This document shows, in pieces, positions 18,185-28,091 of a DNA stretch of 64,000 nucleotides (its first letter is position 1; each line of letters starts with the position of its first letter). The DNA lies in the NCBI RefSeq assembly GCF_009498235.1, contig NZ_CP044205.1:1049716-1113715 (forward strand), given 5' to 3'. This DNA comes from Candidatus Methylospira mobilis. GTDB lineage: Bacteria > Pseudomonadota > Gammaproteobacteria > Methylococcales > Methylococcaceae. Both the position numbers and the translations under genes were made by a program. A model generated the notes under the pieces. It did no database searches. It was not told the DNA's origin and was given only the letters and a program-made list of their open reading frames with translations.

Positions 18185-18357
18185 GTGAGGTTATCGGAAT
18201 ATGTGTGGACGAACAGCTTCGGCGTTCACGAAGGTTGATGGATACATTATGCCTTATATTAGCATTTTTATAGAAAAACGATATGATGTGCGGGTTGTTA
18301 TTTGCAGGATAACGCCGGTCTGATTATGTTTTCCGTGCAATTGTTATGGAGGTAAAT

Positions 18358-19146
18358 GTGAGGCAATTGCCTGTTAGTGTTATTCTTATCATTAAAAATG
18401 AAGAGCACAATTTAGATCGTTGTTTAAAATCCGTTCATGCTTTCGCTGGCGAAATTGTTGCTGTACTTAACGATTGCACAGACAATAGCGAGGCTATTCT
18501 CTTGCGATATGGAGCGCGTGTTTATCACCATCAGTGGCAGGGATTCGTCAATCAAAAAAATCTTGCATTGAGTTATGCCAGGAATGATTGGGTTTTCAGT
18601 ATTGATGCCGATGAGGAAACTACGCCGGCGTTGAGAAATGAAATGGAAAAAGTTGTTGCAGAAAATGATGAAAGAATTGCAGCGGTAAGTTTTTGCCGTA
18701 AAACCTGGCTGCTCGATCGCTGGATAAAGCACGGTGATTGGTATCCGGATCGCGTGGTTCGTCTGTTCAGAAGGGATCGTGCGCGTTTCGAAGGTAATTA
18801 TCTTCATGAGAAGCTGGTGGTAGATGGCGGGATATTGAAGTCGCGTGAAAATTTATTGCATTACAGCTTTCAAACCATGTACTTGTTTCTTGCAAAAAAC
18901 GACAGCTTTACCAGGGCGTTTATCGACGCCAACCTCGGTGTAAAAAAATTCAGCATGGCGGGCGCCATTTGGCGTTCGTTTTGGAAGTTCTTTCGTGGCT
19001 ATTTTATCAAGCTGGGGTTTCTGGATGGATATCCGGGGTTTATTATTGCGGTGCAGCAGGCTTACAGTACTTTCTTTCGTTATAATATGCTTCTGGAGTA
19101 TTCCTTGAAAGATGGGCCGATTTATCGTGATAAGGAAGATGAATAG
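18358..19146 (+). CDS. WaaE/KdtX-type LPS core glycosyltransferase (GT2)
   Basis: A 262-residue product if started at GTG 18358, which lies 5 bp after a perfect GGAGG (18348-18352); the in-frame ATG at 18346 overlaps that ribosome site. The GT2 fold begins with PVSVILIIKNEEHNLDRCLK. The DXD-like metal motif is FSIDADEETTPAL, and RVVRLFRRDRARFEGNYLHEK is typical of WaaE-type beta-glucosyltransferases adding a hexose to core heptose. A C-terminal amphipathic region (RSFWKFFRGYFIKLGF) probably binds the membrane. It overlaps the next glycosyltransferase by 8 bp. Confidence 0.85.
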   Translation: MRQLPVSVILIIKNEEHNLDRCLKSVHAFAGEIVAVLNDCTDNSEAILLRYGARVYHHQWQGFVNQKNLALSYARNDWVFSIDADEETTPALRNEMEKVVAENDERIAAVSFCRKTWLLDRWIKHGDWYPDRVVRLFRRDRARFEGNYLHEKLVVDGGILKSRENLLHYSFQTMYLFLAKNDSFTRAFIDANLGVKKFSMAGAIWRSFWKFFRGYFIKLGFLDGYPGFIIAVQQAYSTFFRYNMLLEYSLKDGPIYRDKEDE

Positions 19147-20284
19147 GCCTAAAATTCTGATTGTCGATGCTCAAATCGCCGGGCATCACATCCTGTGGCT
19201 GGGTCTGGTGGCGCGATCCATGCTTGAATTGGGCTGCGACGCTGTTTTGCTGGCGCATGGCGACCTTGATGAAGTAAAGAGCAGAATCAATCAATTAGAC
19301 GGCGAGCTTCTTTCCGTAGTGACGCTGGCCGGTTTTCCGCGCGGGCGGAAAACGTCGGTGGAAACCTATTTGTCTGCGGTTGCGGCGGTGTTTTTGCAAT
19401 ATCGTTGCGACCGGATCATTCTGAATAATTTCGATACGATTGCGTCTGGTTTGTTTCGTAAGGTGTTGCTGGGTTATAGGCCGCCTCAGTGCTTGTTCGG
19501 TAAAATAAACGCGATATATCATCGTCCGCGCCCTCTAGACGTCACGCAGAAAACGCTGGGGAATACCTGGAAGCGCCAGGGAATGCGCTTGCTGTTACAT
19601 CAAGGGTTTTTTGCCGGAATATTACTGCTCGACCCGTTTTTGATCGAAAGCTCCGTTGAAATGTACGGTGCTTATTCCCGCTTTGTATTTATTCCCGACC
19701 CGTGGCGCGATAACGACGAAGATCCGGTTTGTCCGCCGGAGTTGGTTGGCGCGCAGACCCGCGGAATACGGTTGCTGCAATATGGTGTTGGCGATAGGCG
19801 CAAGGGAACAGAATTGCTGGTAAACGCGCTAAAGCAGGCGGATGCAGATGTTCCGTTAACCTTGATAATTGCCGGGTTTCAAAGAAACACAGGGTTGACT
19901 GACAGTCTCGCTGGGTTGAAAAAACCGCATTCGTTCGTGTTGATCGACCGTTTTATCAGCGGTGCTGAAGAGAAATTTCTGCTGCAATACGCTGATTATC
20001 TAACGATACCTTATTTGTCGCATTATGGCTCATCCAATATATTATCCAAGGCGGCCCAATATGCGAAACCCGTTATTGCCAGCGATTATCATTTGATCGG
20101 GCGCCTGGTGGGGAATTATGGGTTGGGTGTCTTGTTTAAGGATAATGATGCGCGTGCGCTTGCTTCAGCAATCGAATCGTTGAGCGCAACTTCATCCTGT
20201 TCGGAACAGTTGAACAATTACCGTCATCAATGCTCCTATCAGGCGTTTAAAAAAGCGCTGGCAAGCATTATGCGCTTCGCATAG
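19139..20284 (+). CDS. GT4-type glycosyltransferase
   Basis: A 381-residue protein with ATG at 19139 just after GGAAG, overlapping the WaaE-like gene end. It is a GT-B fold: the N-terminal half starts RPKILIVDAQIAGHHILWLG. The C-terminal half carries YGVGDRRKGTELLVNAL, TLIIAGFQRNTG and the nucleotide-sugar site FLLQYADYLTIPYLSHYGSS, then AKPVIASDYHLIG. This indicates a retaining transferase acting on LPS core or O-antigen. The sugar donor is unknown. Coupling to the WaaE-like gene supports a shared pathway. Confidence 0.78.
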   Translation: MNRPKILIVDAQIAGHHILWLGLVARSMLELGCDAVLLAHGDLDEVKSRINQLDGELLSVVTLAGFPRGRKTSVETYLSAVAAVFLQYRCDRIILNNFDTIASGLFRKVLLGYRPPQCLFGKINAIYHRPRPLDVTQKTLGNTWKRQGMRLLLHQGFFAGILLLDPFLIESSVEMYGAYSRFVFIPDPWRDNDEDPVCPPELVGAQTRGIRLLQYGVGDRRKGTELLVNALKQADADVPLTLIIAGFQRNTGLTDSLAGLKKPHSFVLIDRFISGAEEKFLLQYADYLTIPYLSHYGSSNILSKAAQYAKPVIASDYHLIGRLVGNYGLGVLFKDNDARALASAIESLSATSSCSEQLNNYRHQCSYQAFKKALASIMRFA

Positions 20285-20518
20285 GCGCATTTAATAAGCT
20301 GTTGTAATTTTCATCTGCCGGTATAGGGATGCGCTGATTTAATCCGTTTGTACCATGAAATACGCGGCAAGCCTTTGATTGTATGTGCCCACAATCGTTT
20401 GAATTAATCAGTGGTTCCATAGATAAGCACCCGTTCCATGTGATCAAGATCCTGTTTCATTATCGCAAGACGCGCTATAGGTGATTTGAAAAGAACACGC
20501 ATCAGTGTAATGGTTTAA

Positions 20519-20643
20519 GGTGATTAGCACTGAAATTCACGAAAGTATGGATTAGACCAATGGAGATCTTTGAATTATAATGATAAGATGATTTCCGCCC
20601 TGCACGAGTAATCAATGGCTTGTGAACATTAGCGCTAATCACC
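20519..20643. mobile_element. MITE-like element, copy 1 (125 bp)
   Basis: It has perfect 10-bp terminal inverted repeats GGTGATTAGC / GCTAATCACC and no coding potential. It aligns without gaps to the reverse complement of 47474-47598 at 111 of 125 positions by my count. No target-site duplication is evident here. It fills most of the 383-bp gap between two convergent glycosyltransferase genes (20285-20667), where I see no gene. Confidence 0.82.
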
Positions 20644-20667
20644 AAATTATATGTATCCAGTTTAGAA

Positions 20668-21516
20668 TCAGGATGCATATTCCGTAATCGCTTCTGCGCC
20701 GTGGGGGGCGGCATATTGGTCAATCCCGTTTTGCGCCCGTATCTGCGCTTTTGCGAGCCGCTGCTCCAAATTTGCCCTATTGATTGCTTCACGGCTGCGG
20801 TCGCTCTCAGTGTGCCAGAGATGTAGGACGGGCAGCGCAAATTGTCCGTGCTTGCGCGATACTCCGCTATGCAGAAGACGTACCGCGAGATCGGCATCCT
20901 CGTGTCCCCAGCCTTGAAATGTTTCGTCAAAGCCATTGACGCGGAAAAAGTCGCTACGCCAGACAGCGAGATTAAAGGTGCGTATGCCTTTCCAATGCTT
21001 GTTTTTCTGCTTGCGCCACTTATGCCCTGGTAGCATTAGCAAAGGCAACAACCTATTGACATGCTTGCATAGCCGGGCTTGCAGCCAGAAAAAAGGGCCC
21101 CAATGTGCCGGTTGTTCCTGTTGTTGTTCTATGCGGCGGGTGAGTTCCTGCGAGCATAGAATGCGGCTACCCATGACTATATGCTTGGTTTCGGCCAGAG
21201 CCCGGTGTTTGGCTACAAAGTCGGGAAAAACCAGGCAATCGCCATCCAGAAAAATCAGATAATCGCTGCGCGATGCAACCACAGCACGGTTGCGCGACCG
21301 AGCCGCCCTAAACCCCAGATTTTTCTGCCACACGTGTTGCAGAGGGCACGGAAATTTTTTTTGCCAGATGCTGATCAGATCGGCTGTTTCCGCGCCGGAG
21401 CCGTCGTCGGCGATAATAACTTCGTCGGGTAGTCGAGTTTGCGCGGCAAGACTGGAAAGCACGCAATTGAGCGCGAGCGGTCTTTGATAGGTGGTGACAA
21501 TGACGGCGATAGACAT
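20668..21516 (-). CDS. GT2 glycosyltransferase with galactosyltransferase-type C-terminal domain
   Basis: A 282-residue protein starting MSIAVIVTTYQRPLALNCVL after GGAATTATC. The GT-A landmarks are DEVIIADDGSGAETADL and DYLIFLDGDCLVFPDFV (DXD). The C-terminal GFDETFQGWGHEDADLAVRL is the ED-containing acceptor/catalytic motif shared with beta-1,4-galactosyltransferase-like bacterial enzymes. It is soluble or peripherally bound. It belongs with the next gene and the O-antigen ligase on the minus strand. The specific sugar is not predictable. Confidence 0.82.
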   Translation of the reverse strand: MSIAVIVTTYQRPLALNCVLSSLAAQTRLPDEVIIADDGSGAETADLISIWQKKFPCPLQHVWQKNLGFRAARSRNRAVVASRSDYLIFLDGDCLVFPDFVAKHRALAETKHIVMGSRILCSQELTRRIEQQQEQPAHWGPFFWLQARLCKHVNRLLPLLMLPGHKWRKQKNKHWKGIRTFNLAVWRSDFFRVNGFDETFQGWGHEDADLAVRLLHSGVSRKHGQFALPVLHLWHTESDRSREAINRANLEQRLAKAQIRAQNGIDQYAAPHGAEAITEYAS

Positions 21517-21570
21517 GATAATTCCAATGTGCGAACAATACGCTGAATTTTGGATCGACTGCTTACCCGC

Positions 21571-22395
21571 TCACAACCAGTGGAAACTCTCATTTTCCCT
21601 CTGCCCATGCATGCTGAAGCCGAATTGCCGGACCTCGGCATCGCGCCATGCCTTGAGTTGCCGGGTACGCGCCAGCTTTTTGAGCTTGCGCTCCAGCCAG
21701 GACTGTCGCAATAGATGGTGATTGTAACGGTAGCCGAGTTCGTCTTTCTGGGATAATCCTCGTTCCAGCTTCATGGCGGTTTGCGTGACCGAGCCGTAGT
21801 GATGCAGCCATGAGCGCCCGGTGATGCCGGGTTTTATTCCTGCTTTGTCCAGTTCGTGAAAAAACATGGTGTCTTCATAGCCTAACAGCTTGGGGACGGG
21901 TTGAAAGTAGCCAATCTCCATCCACACTGAACGATGCACAGCCATACAGACTGCATGCCCGACTCCCAGCCGCAAGGCCTGTTTCATCTTTACGCCGGCA
22001 TTTGCGGCAAAAGCGTCGAAGTCATAGTCCAGCGCGCCTTCAATCATGGCAGGAGAGATCACTCTCAACTGATACTCCTCGGCAGCTTCGATCAGATTGT
22101 GAAGCCAACCCGCCGATACCAATACATCATTGTTCATGATGATGCTCCAGTCCGCCTGCAAGGCCAGAACGCCCTGATTCCACGCAACGCCGCAACCGAG
22201 GTTGTCCTGGTTGAAAATCAGTCCACCCAGCGGCAATGATCGCAGATAAGCGCGAGTATCGTCATGCGAACAATTGTCTACAACCACCAGACGGCTTAAA
22301 TCCTGACCATGCCTGACCATGCTGTCTACGCATTGGCGAGTGTAGTCGACCTGGTTGTAACAGGCAAAGGTTATTGCGACGGTGGGAGGGGACAT
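21571..22395 (-). CDS. GT2 glycosyltransferase, rhamnosyltransferase-like
   Basis: A 274-residue protein. The GT-A core has VAITFACYNQVDYTRQCVD, LVVVDNCSHDDTRAYL, GGLIFNQDNLGCGVAWNQG and WSIIMNNDVLVSAGWL (the NND variant of DXD). LLGYEDTMFFHELDKAG is the later acidic motif. The pattern fits WbbL/RfbF-like rhamnosyltransferases of LPS synthesis. It lies 6 bp downstream of the O-antigen ligase gene and is probably co-transcribed with it. Confidence 0.8.
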   Translation of the reverse strand: MSPPTVAITFACYNQVDYTRQCVDSMVRHGQDLSRLVVVDNCSHDDTRAYLRSLPLGGLIFNQDNLGCGVAWNQGVLALQADWSIIMNNDVLVSAGWLHNLIEAAEEYQLRVISPAMIEGALDYDFDAFAANAGVKMKQALRLGVGHAVCMAVHRSVWMEIGYFQPVPKLLGYEDTMFFHELDKAGIKPGITGRSWLHHYGSVTQTAMKLERGLSQKDELGYRYNHHLLRQSWLERKLKKLARTRQLKAWRDAEVRQFGFSMHGQRENESFHWL

Positions 22396-22401
22396 AACAG
22401 T

Positions 22402-23679
22402 TTACGATTCCAATGCGATGAGAGGGGCGCTCAGGCTGATCAGCATCAGCGCGTAGAGTGCTGCAGTGTATTTTAACTCGAATACCTCGGTAGTCATGGC
22501 ACTGATCAACTCGATTATGACATAGCTGAATCCGACGACGGCGGTGTTGCGGGTCAGTTTGTCGCTGGCGCGCAGCCGCGAGCCGAACAGTAGAAGGGGC
22601 GCCAGAAAAAGCGCTACGCTGGAGCACAGACCCCAGACGCCGGAACGCACCATGTTGGTGGTGATTTCATTGTGAAAACCTGACATCACGGCGCCCCAGC
22701 GTCCGAACTGGCTGGTAAAAGCCGCAAACTCGGGCGTGTTAATGGCTGAGAAATAGCCCATATCTCCCCACCCGCCCCAGGGATGCATTAAAAACAGGTG
22801 ATAGCCCATGCGCGCGAAAGAGATGCGCAGTCCCACCGAGGTGTCGGGGTTAACTTCGTTCCAGCGGTAGTCGGCAAACTCCCGTATTCCCAAAGCCAGT
22901 CTGTCATGTACGACATCAATGTGTTGATAAAGTAAAAGACTGGCCAGTATCGTTGCCAGCGTAGCGAGGATCTTCACCCATAAAGGATGTCTGCATTGAG
23001 GACCTTTGGTGAACGCCAGCAGGATCAGAACAAGAGGAAACGCCATCCACCCGGTTCGGCTGGCGGAACGTACCGACAGGTAGCAAGCCAGGATGAATGC
23101 GGCAACCTTGAACAGCTTGACTCCCCATTGATCAATTCCTGTCCAATTGACGGACGCGAGGCTCAGCAGCCCCAGGGACAGGGTAATACGGCCGAAGTTG
23201 AGCGGATCCGCTACCGAAGTCGCCAGTCTTTCTTCTCCCCAATGCAGGTTGGGAGCGTAAGACGCGATGGCCCAGGTTGCGAAGACTGAAAGCGGAATGC
23301 TTAGATGCAGCATGCGCGGCGTATTTACACGGGTGCGCAACAACGCCAGCAAAATCGGAATTGCGAGCAGAAAGCGCAACGGCGAGTCGAAACCCGGCCA
23401 TGAAAATTGCTGTCGGAAAAGCTGTCCCAGAAAGACCGCTACGGCGGGAGCAAGCAAAATGACCGTCAAAACAGCGATCCAATTCCTGTGTGACTGTGAT
23501 TGTCTGATGTTCCGGGTGCAAAATAGTATGTATAGAGCGATGAATGCGGCGGCGAAAATGGCGACATTAACCCAGCGCGGTACGGTTAGCGCAAAAACCG
23601 GGAAACCGGCCATGCATATGAAGAATAGCCGGCAGGCCGCTGTGAGTACGTTTGGTTTTTGTGTATCGGGAAAATCCAT
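22402..23679 (-). CDS. O-antigen ligase family protein
   Basis: A 425-residue polytopic inner-membrane protein with about 10-12 hydrophobic segments. The conserved Arg appears in SVRSASRTGWMAF and the large periplasmic loop ends in SGFHNEITTNMVRSGVWG, whose His and Arg match the WaaL catalytic region. The Wzy_C/WaaL family joins undecaprenyl-linked O-polysaccharide to lipid A-core. An alternative is an O-antigen polymerase. Position at the head of the glycosyltransferase genes and beside heptosyltransferases favours the ligase. Confidence 0.78.
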   Translation of the reverse strand: MDFPDTQKPNVLTAACRLFFICMAGFPVFALTVPRWVNVAIFAAAFIALYILFCTRNIRQSQSHRNWIAVLTVILLAPAVAVFLGQLFRQQFSWPGFDSPLRFLLAIPILLALLRTRVNTPRMLHLSIPLSVFATWAIASYAPNLHWGEERLATSVADPLNFGRITLSLGLLSLASVNWTGIDQWGVKLFKVAAFILACYLSVRSASRTGWMAFPLVLILLAFTKGPQCRHPLWVKILATLATILASLLLYQHIDVVHDRLALGIREFADYRWNEVNPDTSVGLRISFARMGYHLFLMHPWGGWGDMGYFSAINTPEFAAFTSQFGRWGAVMSGFHNEITTNMVRSGVWGLCSSVALFLAPLLLFGSRLRASDKLTRNTAVVGFSYVIIELISAMTTEVFELKYTAALYALMLISLSAPLIALES

Positions 23680-23814
23680 CAGCGGACAGGGATTAAACGG
23701 AGAGAGAACATTATTCGGTCTGAATTTATGTAGTATGCTTAAATTTTGGTAAACTAACGCTCAAATTCTAGCATACCCTGTTGATGTGGTGCCGTCATTA
23801 AAAAGACTGTTTCA

Positions 23815-24984
23815 TTGAGCCTGTATCTGGCCGCTCATACGCTGCTGCGCATACTCGCTAATCCGTTCTGGCTACCGGTTGCGCTCGGAAAAATGGCTAA
23901 TCTGTTAAAGGATACCGGGGTGGCAGGTTTCAAACAATACCTGTTCGGTGAATATCTGCCGCGCAATTATTTGCTGAAAACCCGCTATAGTCTGCGCGAA
24001 CCCACGCCATCCGTTTATGAAAAGGTTGCTCCCTTGTTGCCGGACGGCTTTTTCCGGGACAAACAGGCTTATTCCGCACGAGGGTTTACCTGTAAACCGC
24101 GCATACTGGTGATACGATCCGGCGCTATGGGCGACGTCCTGCTGGCGACGCCGATTATCCGCAAACTGCATCAGGACAGGGAGGGGTATTGCGAAATAGA
24201 TGTGGTTACCCGTTACCCCGAGGTGTTTGCCAACAGCCCGTATGTGCGCGCAGTGCTGACGCGCAAGTTGCTGAAAAAGCAGCGGCGGGCTTACGATCTG
24301 ATAATCAATCTCGATATGGTGCTGGAGCGTAACAAGGCCGTGCACGTGACCGACTCTTACGCGCTGTATGCTCATGGCGTAACGGACTATGATAAACAGC
24401 CGGAGCTTTTTCCTGGGGAAGGAGATTCCGCCCAGGTGCGAGCGCTTACCAGCGGGTTTGTTCAGGGGTATATCGTTGCCCATAACCGGCGCGACCCCAC
24501 TCAAGCTTACCGCAATGTAGATGAAACGCTTTGGAAACAACTGCTGGAAGATCTTTCCGTTTACGGCTTGCCTATCCTGCAGGTCGGCTTGCCGGGTCTG
24601 GATATTGCGCTTCAGGGCGCCGGGCTGATGGATTTCCGTAATCGTCTCAGTCTACAGCAATTACAGCTACTGATCGCAGACGCCCGTTTATTCGTAGGAA
24701 CCGATGCCGGACCGCTGCATGTAGCGGCAACCACCTCAACGCCGATAGTCAGTTTTTTTACTCTGGCGCATCATGACGCACGTAAACCGTTACGTGCTTC
24801 GATGGATGAGCGTTTCATTCCAATTACGCCGGAACTCGATTGCTATGGCTGTAATCAGGATAATCCGCTACCATGGGGGGGGTTTTCGTGTAGACGCGGA
24901 GATAATGCCTGTTCCGGCGCTTTTTCGATGGATAAAGCGCGAGCCGCCTGTGTGCATCTCGGAAAACTTCTCGATTCATTATAA
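23815..24984 (+). CDS. GT9 heptosyltransferase-like glycosyltransferase
   Basis: A 389-residue frame; the TTG at 23815 is the only common start before the conserved part, and the next ATG is at residue 27, so the start is uncertain. The N-terminal 95 residues are an extension. The GT9 core follows: PRILVIRSGAMGDVLLATPI, YDLIINLDMVLERN, ARLFVGTDAGPLHVAATTST. A late Cys cluster (DCYGCNQDNP, SCRRGDNACSG) is unusual and could bind metal. It is probably an additional core heptosyltransferase. It lies divergent to the ligase gene and upstream of the GDP-mannose gene. Confidence 0.78.
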   Translation: MSLYLAAHTLLRILANPFWLPVALGKMANLLKDTGVAGFKQYLFGEYLPRNYLLKTRYSLREPTPSVYEKVAPLLPDGFFRDKQAYSARGFTCKPRILVIRSGAMGDVLLATPIIRKLHQDREGYCEIDVVTRYPEVFANSPYVRAVLTRKLLKKQRRAYDLIINLDMVLERNKAVHVTDSYALYAHGVTDYDKQPELFPGEGDSAQVRALTSGFVQGYIVAHNRRDPTQAYRNVDETLWKQLLEDLSVYGLPILQVGLPGLDIALQGAGLMDFRNRLSLQQLQLLIADARLFVGTDAGPLHVAATTSTPIVSFFTLAHHDARKPLRASMDERFIPITPELDCYGCNQDNPLPWGGFSCRRGDNACSGAFSMDKARAACVHLGKLLDSL

Positions 24985-25015
24985 CTGACTGATAAGCTGG
25001 TATTACTAATTGACT

Positions 25016-26467
25016 ATGCTGATTCCTGTGATCTTGTCCGGCGGCGCCGGCACCCGGTTATGGCCGGTTTCGCGCGAAGGCCATCCGAAACCTTTCATGA
25101 AACTTGCCGATGGCGAAAGTCTGCTTGGCAAGACCTATCGGCGCGCTGCAGCATTACATGACAAGAATGGCGGCAAACCGAAAACTATATTGACGGTTAC
25201 CCACCGCGATTATTACTTCATGAGCCGCGACGAGTTGGATCAGAGGGATTTGAACGGCGAGTTTTTATTGGAGCCTTTTAGCCGTAATACCGCCGCCGCG
25301 ATTGCTCTGGCGGCTCGTTATGCGATAGCGCTCCATGAGCCGGAAGCGGTGTTGCTGATTTTGCCTGCAGACCATCTTATCCTGGATCAGGCTGCATTCG
25401 CACAAGCCGTCGTTCAGGCCGGACGTTTGGCTCAGCAAGGATATATGGTTACTTTCGGCATCAAACCCAACGCGCCTGAAACCGGTTTTGGTTATATCGA
25501 ATGCGGGCAGCTTTTAGGCGGGGAGGGGGCTGGGTATGACGTCGCCCGTTTTGTCGAGAAGCCCGATCTGGAAACAGCAAAAGGTTATGTGGATTCGGGG
25601 CGGTACCTTTGGAATTCCGGCATGTTTGCATTTCAAGCGGCTACCTTTTTGCAGGAGTTGTCGCGTCATGCGCCTGAAGTGAGTCTGAGTGTCGAACAGT
25701 GCTGGAATCATCTGGCATCGTCCGCTAAAGACGCCAGCTTTATTGAAATACCGGCGGATATATTTGCGCATGTTCCTGATATATCAGTGGATTATGCCGT
25801 TTTTGAAAAGTCGGAACGCGTCGCTGTTGTGCCGGGCGATTTTGGCTGGAGCGATATAGGTTCTTGGAATGCGGTGCGCGATCTGCTGTCGCCAGATGAA
25901 AACAACAACCGTAGCTGCGGAGATGTCGTTCTGATCGATTCTTCAAATACCTATGTTCAAAGCGATGGACGGCTGGTGGCGGCGTTGGGCCTCGATAATG
26001 TCATGGTGATCGATACACCGGACGCATTGCTGGTCGCGCATCAGGATAAGGCGCAGGATGTCAAGAAAGTTGTCGCCCAGATTAAAAAAACCAATCATGA
26101 GGCCTACCGACTTCATCGCACCGTAGTGCGCCCGTGGGGTAGTTATACCGTTCTCGAAGAAGGCCCACACCATAAAATCAAGCGTATTGAAGTTAAACCG
26201 GGCGCATCGCTTTCACTGCAGTTGCATCATCATCGCAGCGAACATTGGGTGGTGGTTAGCGGAATGGCGAAAATTACCTGCGACGGTCGCGAAACGCTGA
26301 TACAGGCCAACGAGTCCAGCTACATCCACGCCGGGCAGCAACACCGCCTGGAAAACCCAGGTATTCTTCCTTGCACGATGATAGAAGTTCAGTGCGGAGA
26401 GTATCTGGGGGAAGATGACATCGTGCGTTTCGACGATAAATACGGGCGTAGCACCGGGGCGCTTTGA
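25016..26467 (+). CDS. Mannose-1-phosphate guanylyltransferase / mannose-6-phosphate isomerase
   Basis: A 483-residue bifunctional enzyme; ATG 25016 begins the canonical MLIPVILSGGAGTRLWPVSR, and a TTG two codons earlier is less likely. The nucleotidyltransferase half has the pyrophosphorylase loop plus ILPADHLI and FVEKPDLETAKGY. The C-terminal cupin (RPWGSYTVLEEGPHHKIKRI, LQLHHHRSEHWVVV) is the type II phosphomannose isomerase with metal-binding His. Together they make GDP-mannose from fructose-6-phosphate via mannose-1-phosphate for O-antigen or exopolysaccharide. Named cpsB, manC or algA in different hosts. Confidence 0.93.
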   Translation: MLIPVILSGGAGTRLWPVSREGHPKPFMKLADGESLLGKTYRRAAALHDKNGGKPKTILTVTHRDYYFMSRDELDQRDLNGEFLLEPFSRNTAAAIALAARYAIALHEPEAVLLILPADHLILDQAAFAQAVVQAGRLAQQGYMVTFGIKPNAPETGFGYIECGQLLGGEGAGYDVARFVEKPDLETAKGYVDSGRYLWNSGMFAFQAATFLQELSRHAPEVSLSVEQCWNHLASSAKDASFIEIPADIFAHVPDISVDYAVFEKSERVAVVPGDFGWSDIGSWNAVRDLLSPDENNNRSCGDVVLIDSSNTYVQSDGRLVAALGLDNVMVIDTPDALLVAHQDKAQDVKKVVAQIKKTNHEAYRLHRTVVRPWGSYTVLEEGPHHKIKRIEVKPGASLSLQLHHHRSEHWVVVSGMAKITCDGRETLIQANESSYIHAGQQHRLENPGILPCTMIEVQCGEYLGEDDIVRFDDKYGRSTGAL

Positions 26468-26633
26468 AGGCGAGCAATGCCTGTCTTTTACTGTCCTTGT
26501 GCCGAGTGAAAAATCGGTCCGGGGGCATGCACTCCTGGACGCACTCAATGCGGCGACCCGAAATGTAGTTCCATAGCGCTTGCGTAATGCGGGGTACGCA
26601 TGGCCCCCGCCCCCTGTTTTGTTAAAGGGCTAT

Positions 26634-27392
26634 TTACACAGCCGGTTCAGCCGAAGGCGTAATACCAGATTGCCGGTCGTCAGGCAGGCTTTGAATTCCG
26701 TACAGGCTTAACAGTACGGATACTGCGACCAGTCCTAATGAAAGCGGCGTTTTCGGCAGGACCAGCAAAGTGAGGGCGGTTACAACAAATAATATCTGCA
26801 ACAGCTTTTTCTTCGACTCATAACTCAGCGCGTAGTTTTGTTCCCAGTCGCGGAGAATGTCTCCGAGAAAGTGCGATTTCAGTAGTTGCGTGTGCAGCCT
26901 CGGCGAAGAACGCGCCAGATAATAGCTGGTGAGTATCAGAAACGGCAAGGTTGGGATACCGGGCAGGATCATTCCTATAATCGTCATTACAAAGCTGGCG
27001 GAGGCCTTTAAAAGCAGCCAGATACGTAGTTTGCCCGTAGCTACAATCGGCTGTGCGCGCAGCATTTCCGTATGGGTCTGCGTTGCGTCGTCTGATTTCC
27101 CTGCCGGTAGCGCCTTCCAGGCCGTCAGGCCGGCGCGAATGGCCTCGGCAACAGAGTTTGCCAGTTGATTCGGGCTATCGCACCCGGGAGTGAAATCGAC
27201 GTTGAGCGTAGCAGCGTTCAGATCGATATAGGCGTGATCTATATTGGGCTGCCAGAGCAACGCCGCGATAATTTCACGGCATAAGCGTCTGTGCTTTGCT
27301 TGAAACAATACGTGGCATTGGATGTACAGCGCATTGCAGCCATTTGAAAATGAAATTTCGAATTTCGGCGCGCCGTGACCTTTTTTGTGCAT
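26634..27392 (-). CDS. Membrane protein with HMA-like N-terminus and DUF454 domain
   Basis: A 252-residue protein from ATG 27392 after GGAGG (9 bp). The N-terminal 90 residues resemble a heavy-metal-associated fold (FEISFSNGCNALYIQCHVL, HAYIDLNAATLNVDF) but have no CxxC. The C-terminal half is a DUF454/YbaN-type inner-membrane domain (LLLKASASFVMTIIGMILPG, LPFLILTSYYLARSSP). It is the last gene of the decayed bufferin/redox operon and is itself intact. A metal-related envelope role is suggested by the fusion and the neighbours. Confidence 0.72.
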   Translation of the reverse strand: MHKKGHGAPKFEISFSNGCNALYIQCHVLFQAKHRRLCREIIAALLWQPNIDHAYIDLNAATLNVDFTPGCDSPNQLANSVAEAIRAGLTAWKALPAGKSDDATQTHTEMLRAQPIVATGKLRIWLLLKASASFVMTIIGMILPGIPTLPFLILTSYYLARSSPRLHTQLLKSHFLGDILRDWEQNYALSYESKKKLLQILFVVTALTLLVLPKTPLSLGLVAVSVLLSLYGIQSLPDDRQSGITPSAEPAV

Positions 27393-27482
27393 TGAACTAT
27401 TCCTCCTTCCGCAGCTATGCCTTGGATTATCATAGCAGACTATCATGCACGCCGGGTCACTGCGGAATTATCCGGAGGATTA

Positions 27483-28091
27483 TTACTTCGGCAATGCCGA
27501 GTCTGTGCCGAGCTGAAGTTTGTTGATCCAAGCGTCCAGACCAAGCATGCCAGCCCCGCCAAACAATAGCGGTAACAGCATGGTCAGATCCAGCAGTGGC
27601 AATTTGTAGTTGCCGTGGCCGCTGTCGGTAATCGCATAGCCCGATAGCAGCTCCGCATAGCTTGACCATTGCGCAGGCGAGTGCACACTCGCAATGGCTA
27701 CCAGGGTAATGGTTATCAGAGCAAAGCTGAAAAACCGCGTGGCTATTCCAGGCAATAACGATGCCGCGCCGATCAATTCGAACCAGGTAGCCAGCCACCA
27801 GTTTGTTTCCGTGGAAAACAGGCTGAAAGGAAACGGAAAGCTGAGATCGGTAAACCAATTTTCGCCGTACAGTTTCATCAATCCCGCTTCCCCGAACTCA
27901 TAAGCGAGAATCAAGCTGAGAAAAAATGGTGGTATCAATGCAGCTTTACCATTCAACCAGTTTGATAGCTTACGGTAACCTTCGACTGTCCTGCTTGGCG
28001 TCGGCAGCCGGATCAATGCCTGAGCAGGACAAAGTGGACAGGTGTTTTCCGCAGTTTGATGGTGGGCTTGGTTTTTACTGCAATCGTTCAT
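27483..28091 (-). CDS. DoxX family membrane protein
   Basis: A 202-residue protein. ATG 28091 is taken because GGAGCAAACC stands before it, though the frame stays open upstream into the bufC remnant. The N-terminus has CPLCPAQ. Four hydrophobic segments follow, with the DoxX markers ILAYEFGEAGLMKLYGENWF, ELIGAASLLPGIATRF and PLLDLTMLLPLLFGGAG. DoxX-like subunits (GigT/BufD type) accompany the MNIO and its partner in bufferin operons, possibly moving electrons at the membrane. It is intact while its operon partners are broken. Confidence 0.82.
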   Translation of the reverse strand: MNDCSKNQAHHQTAENTCPLCPAQALIRLPTPSRTVEGYRKLSNWLNGKAALIPPFFLSLILAYEFGEAGLMKLYGENWFTDLSFPFPFSLFSTETNWWLATWFELIGAASLLPGIATRFFSFALITITLVAIASVHSPAQWSSYAELLSGYAITDSGHGNYKLPLLDLTMLLPLLFGGAGMLGLDAWINKLQLGTDSALPK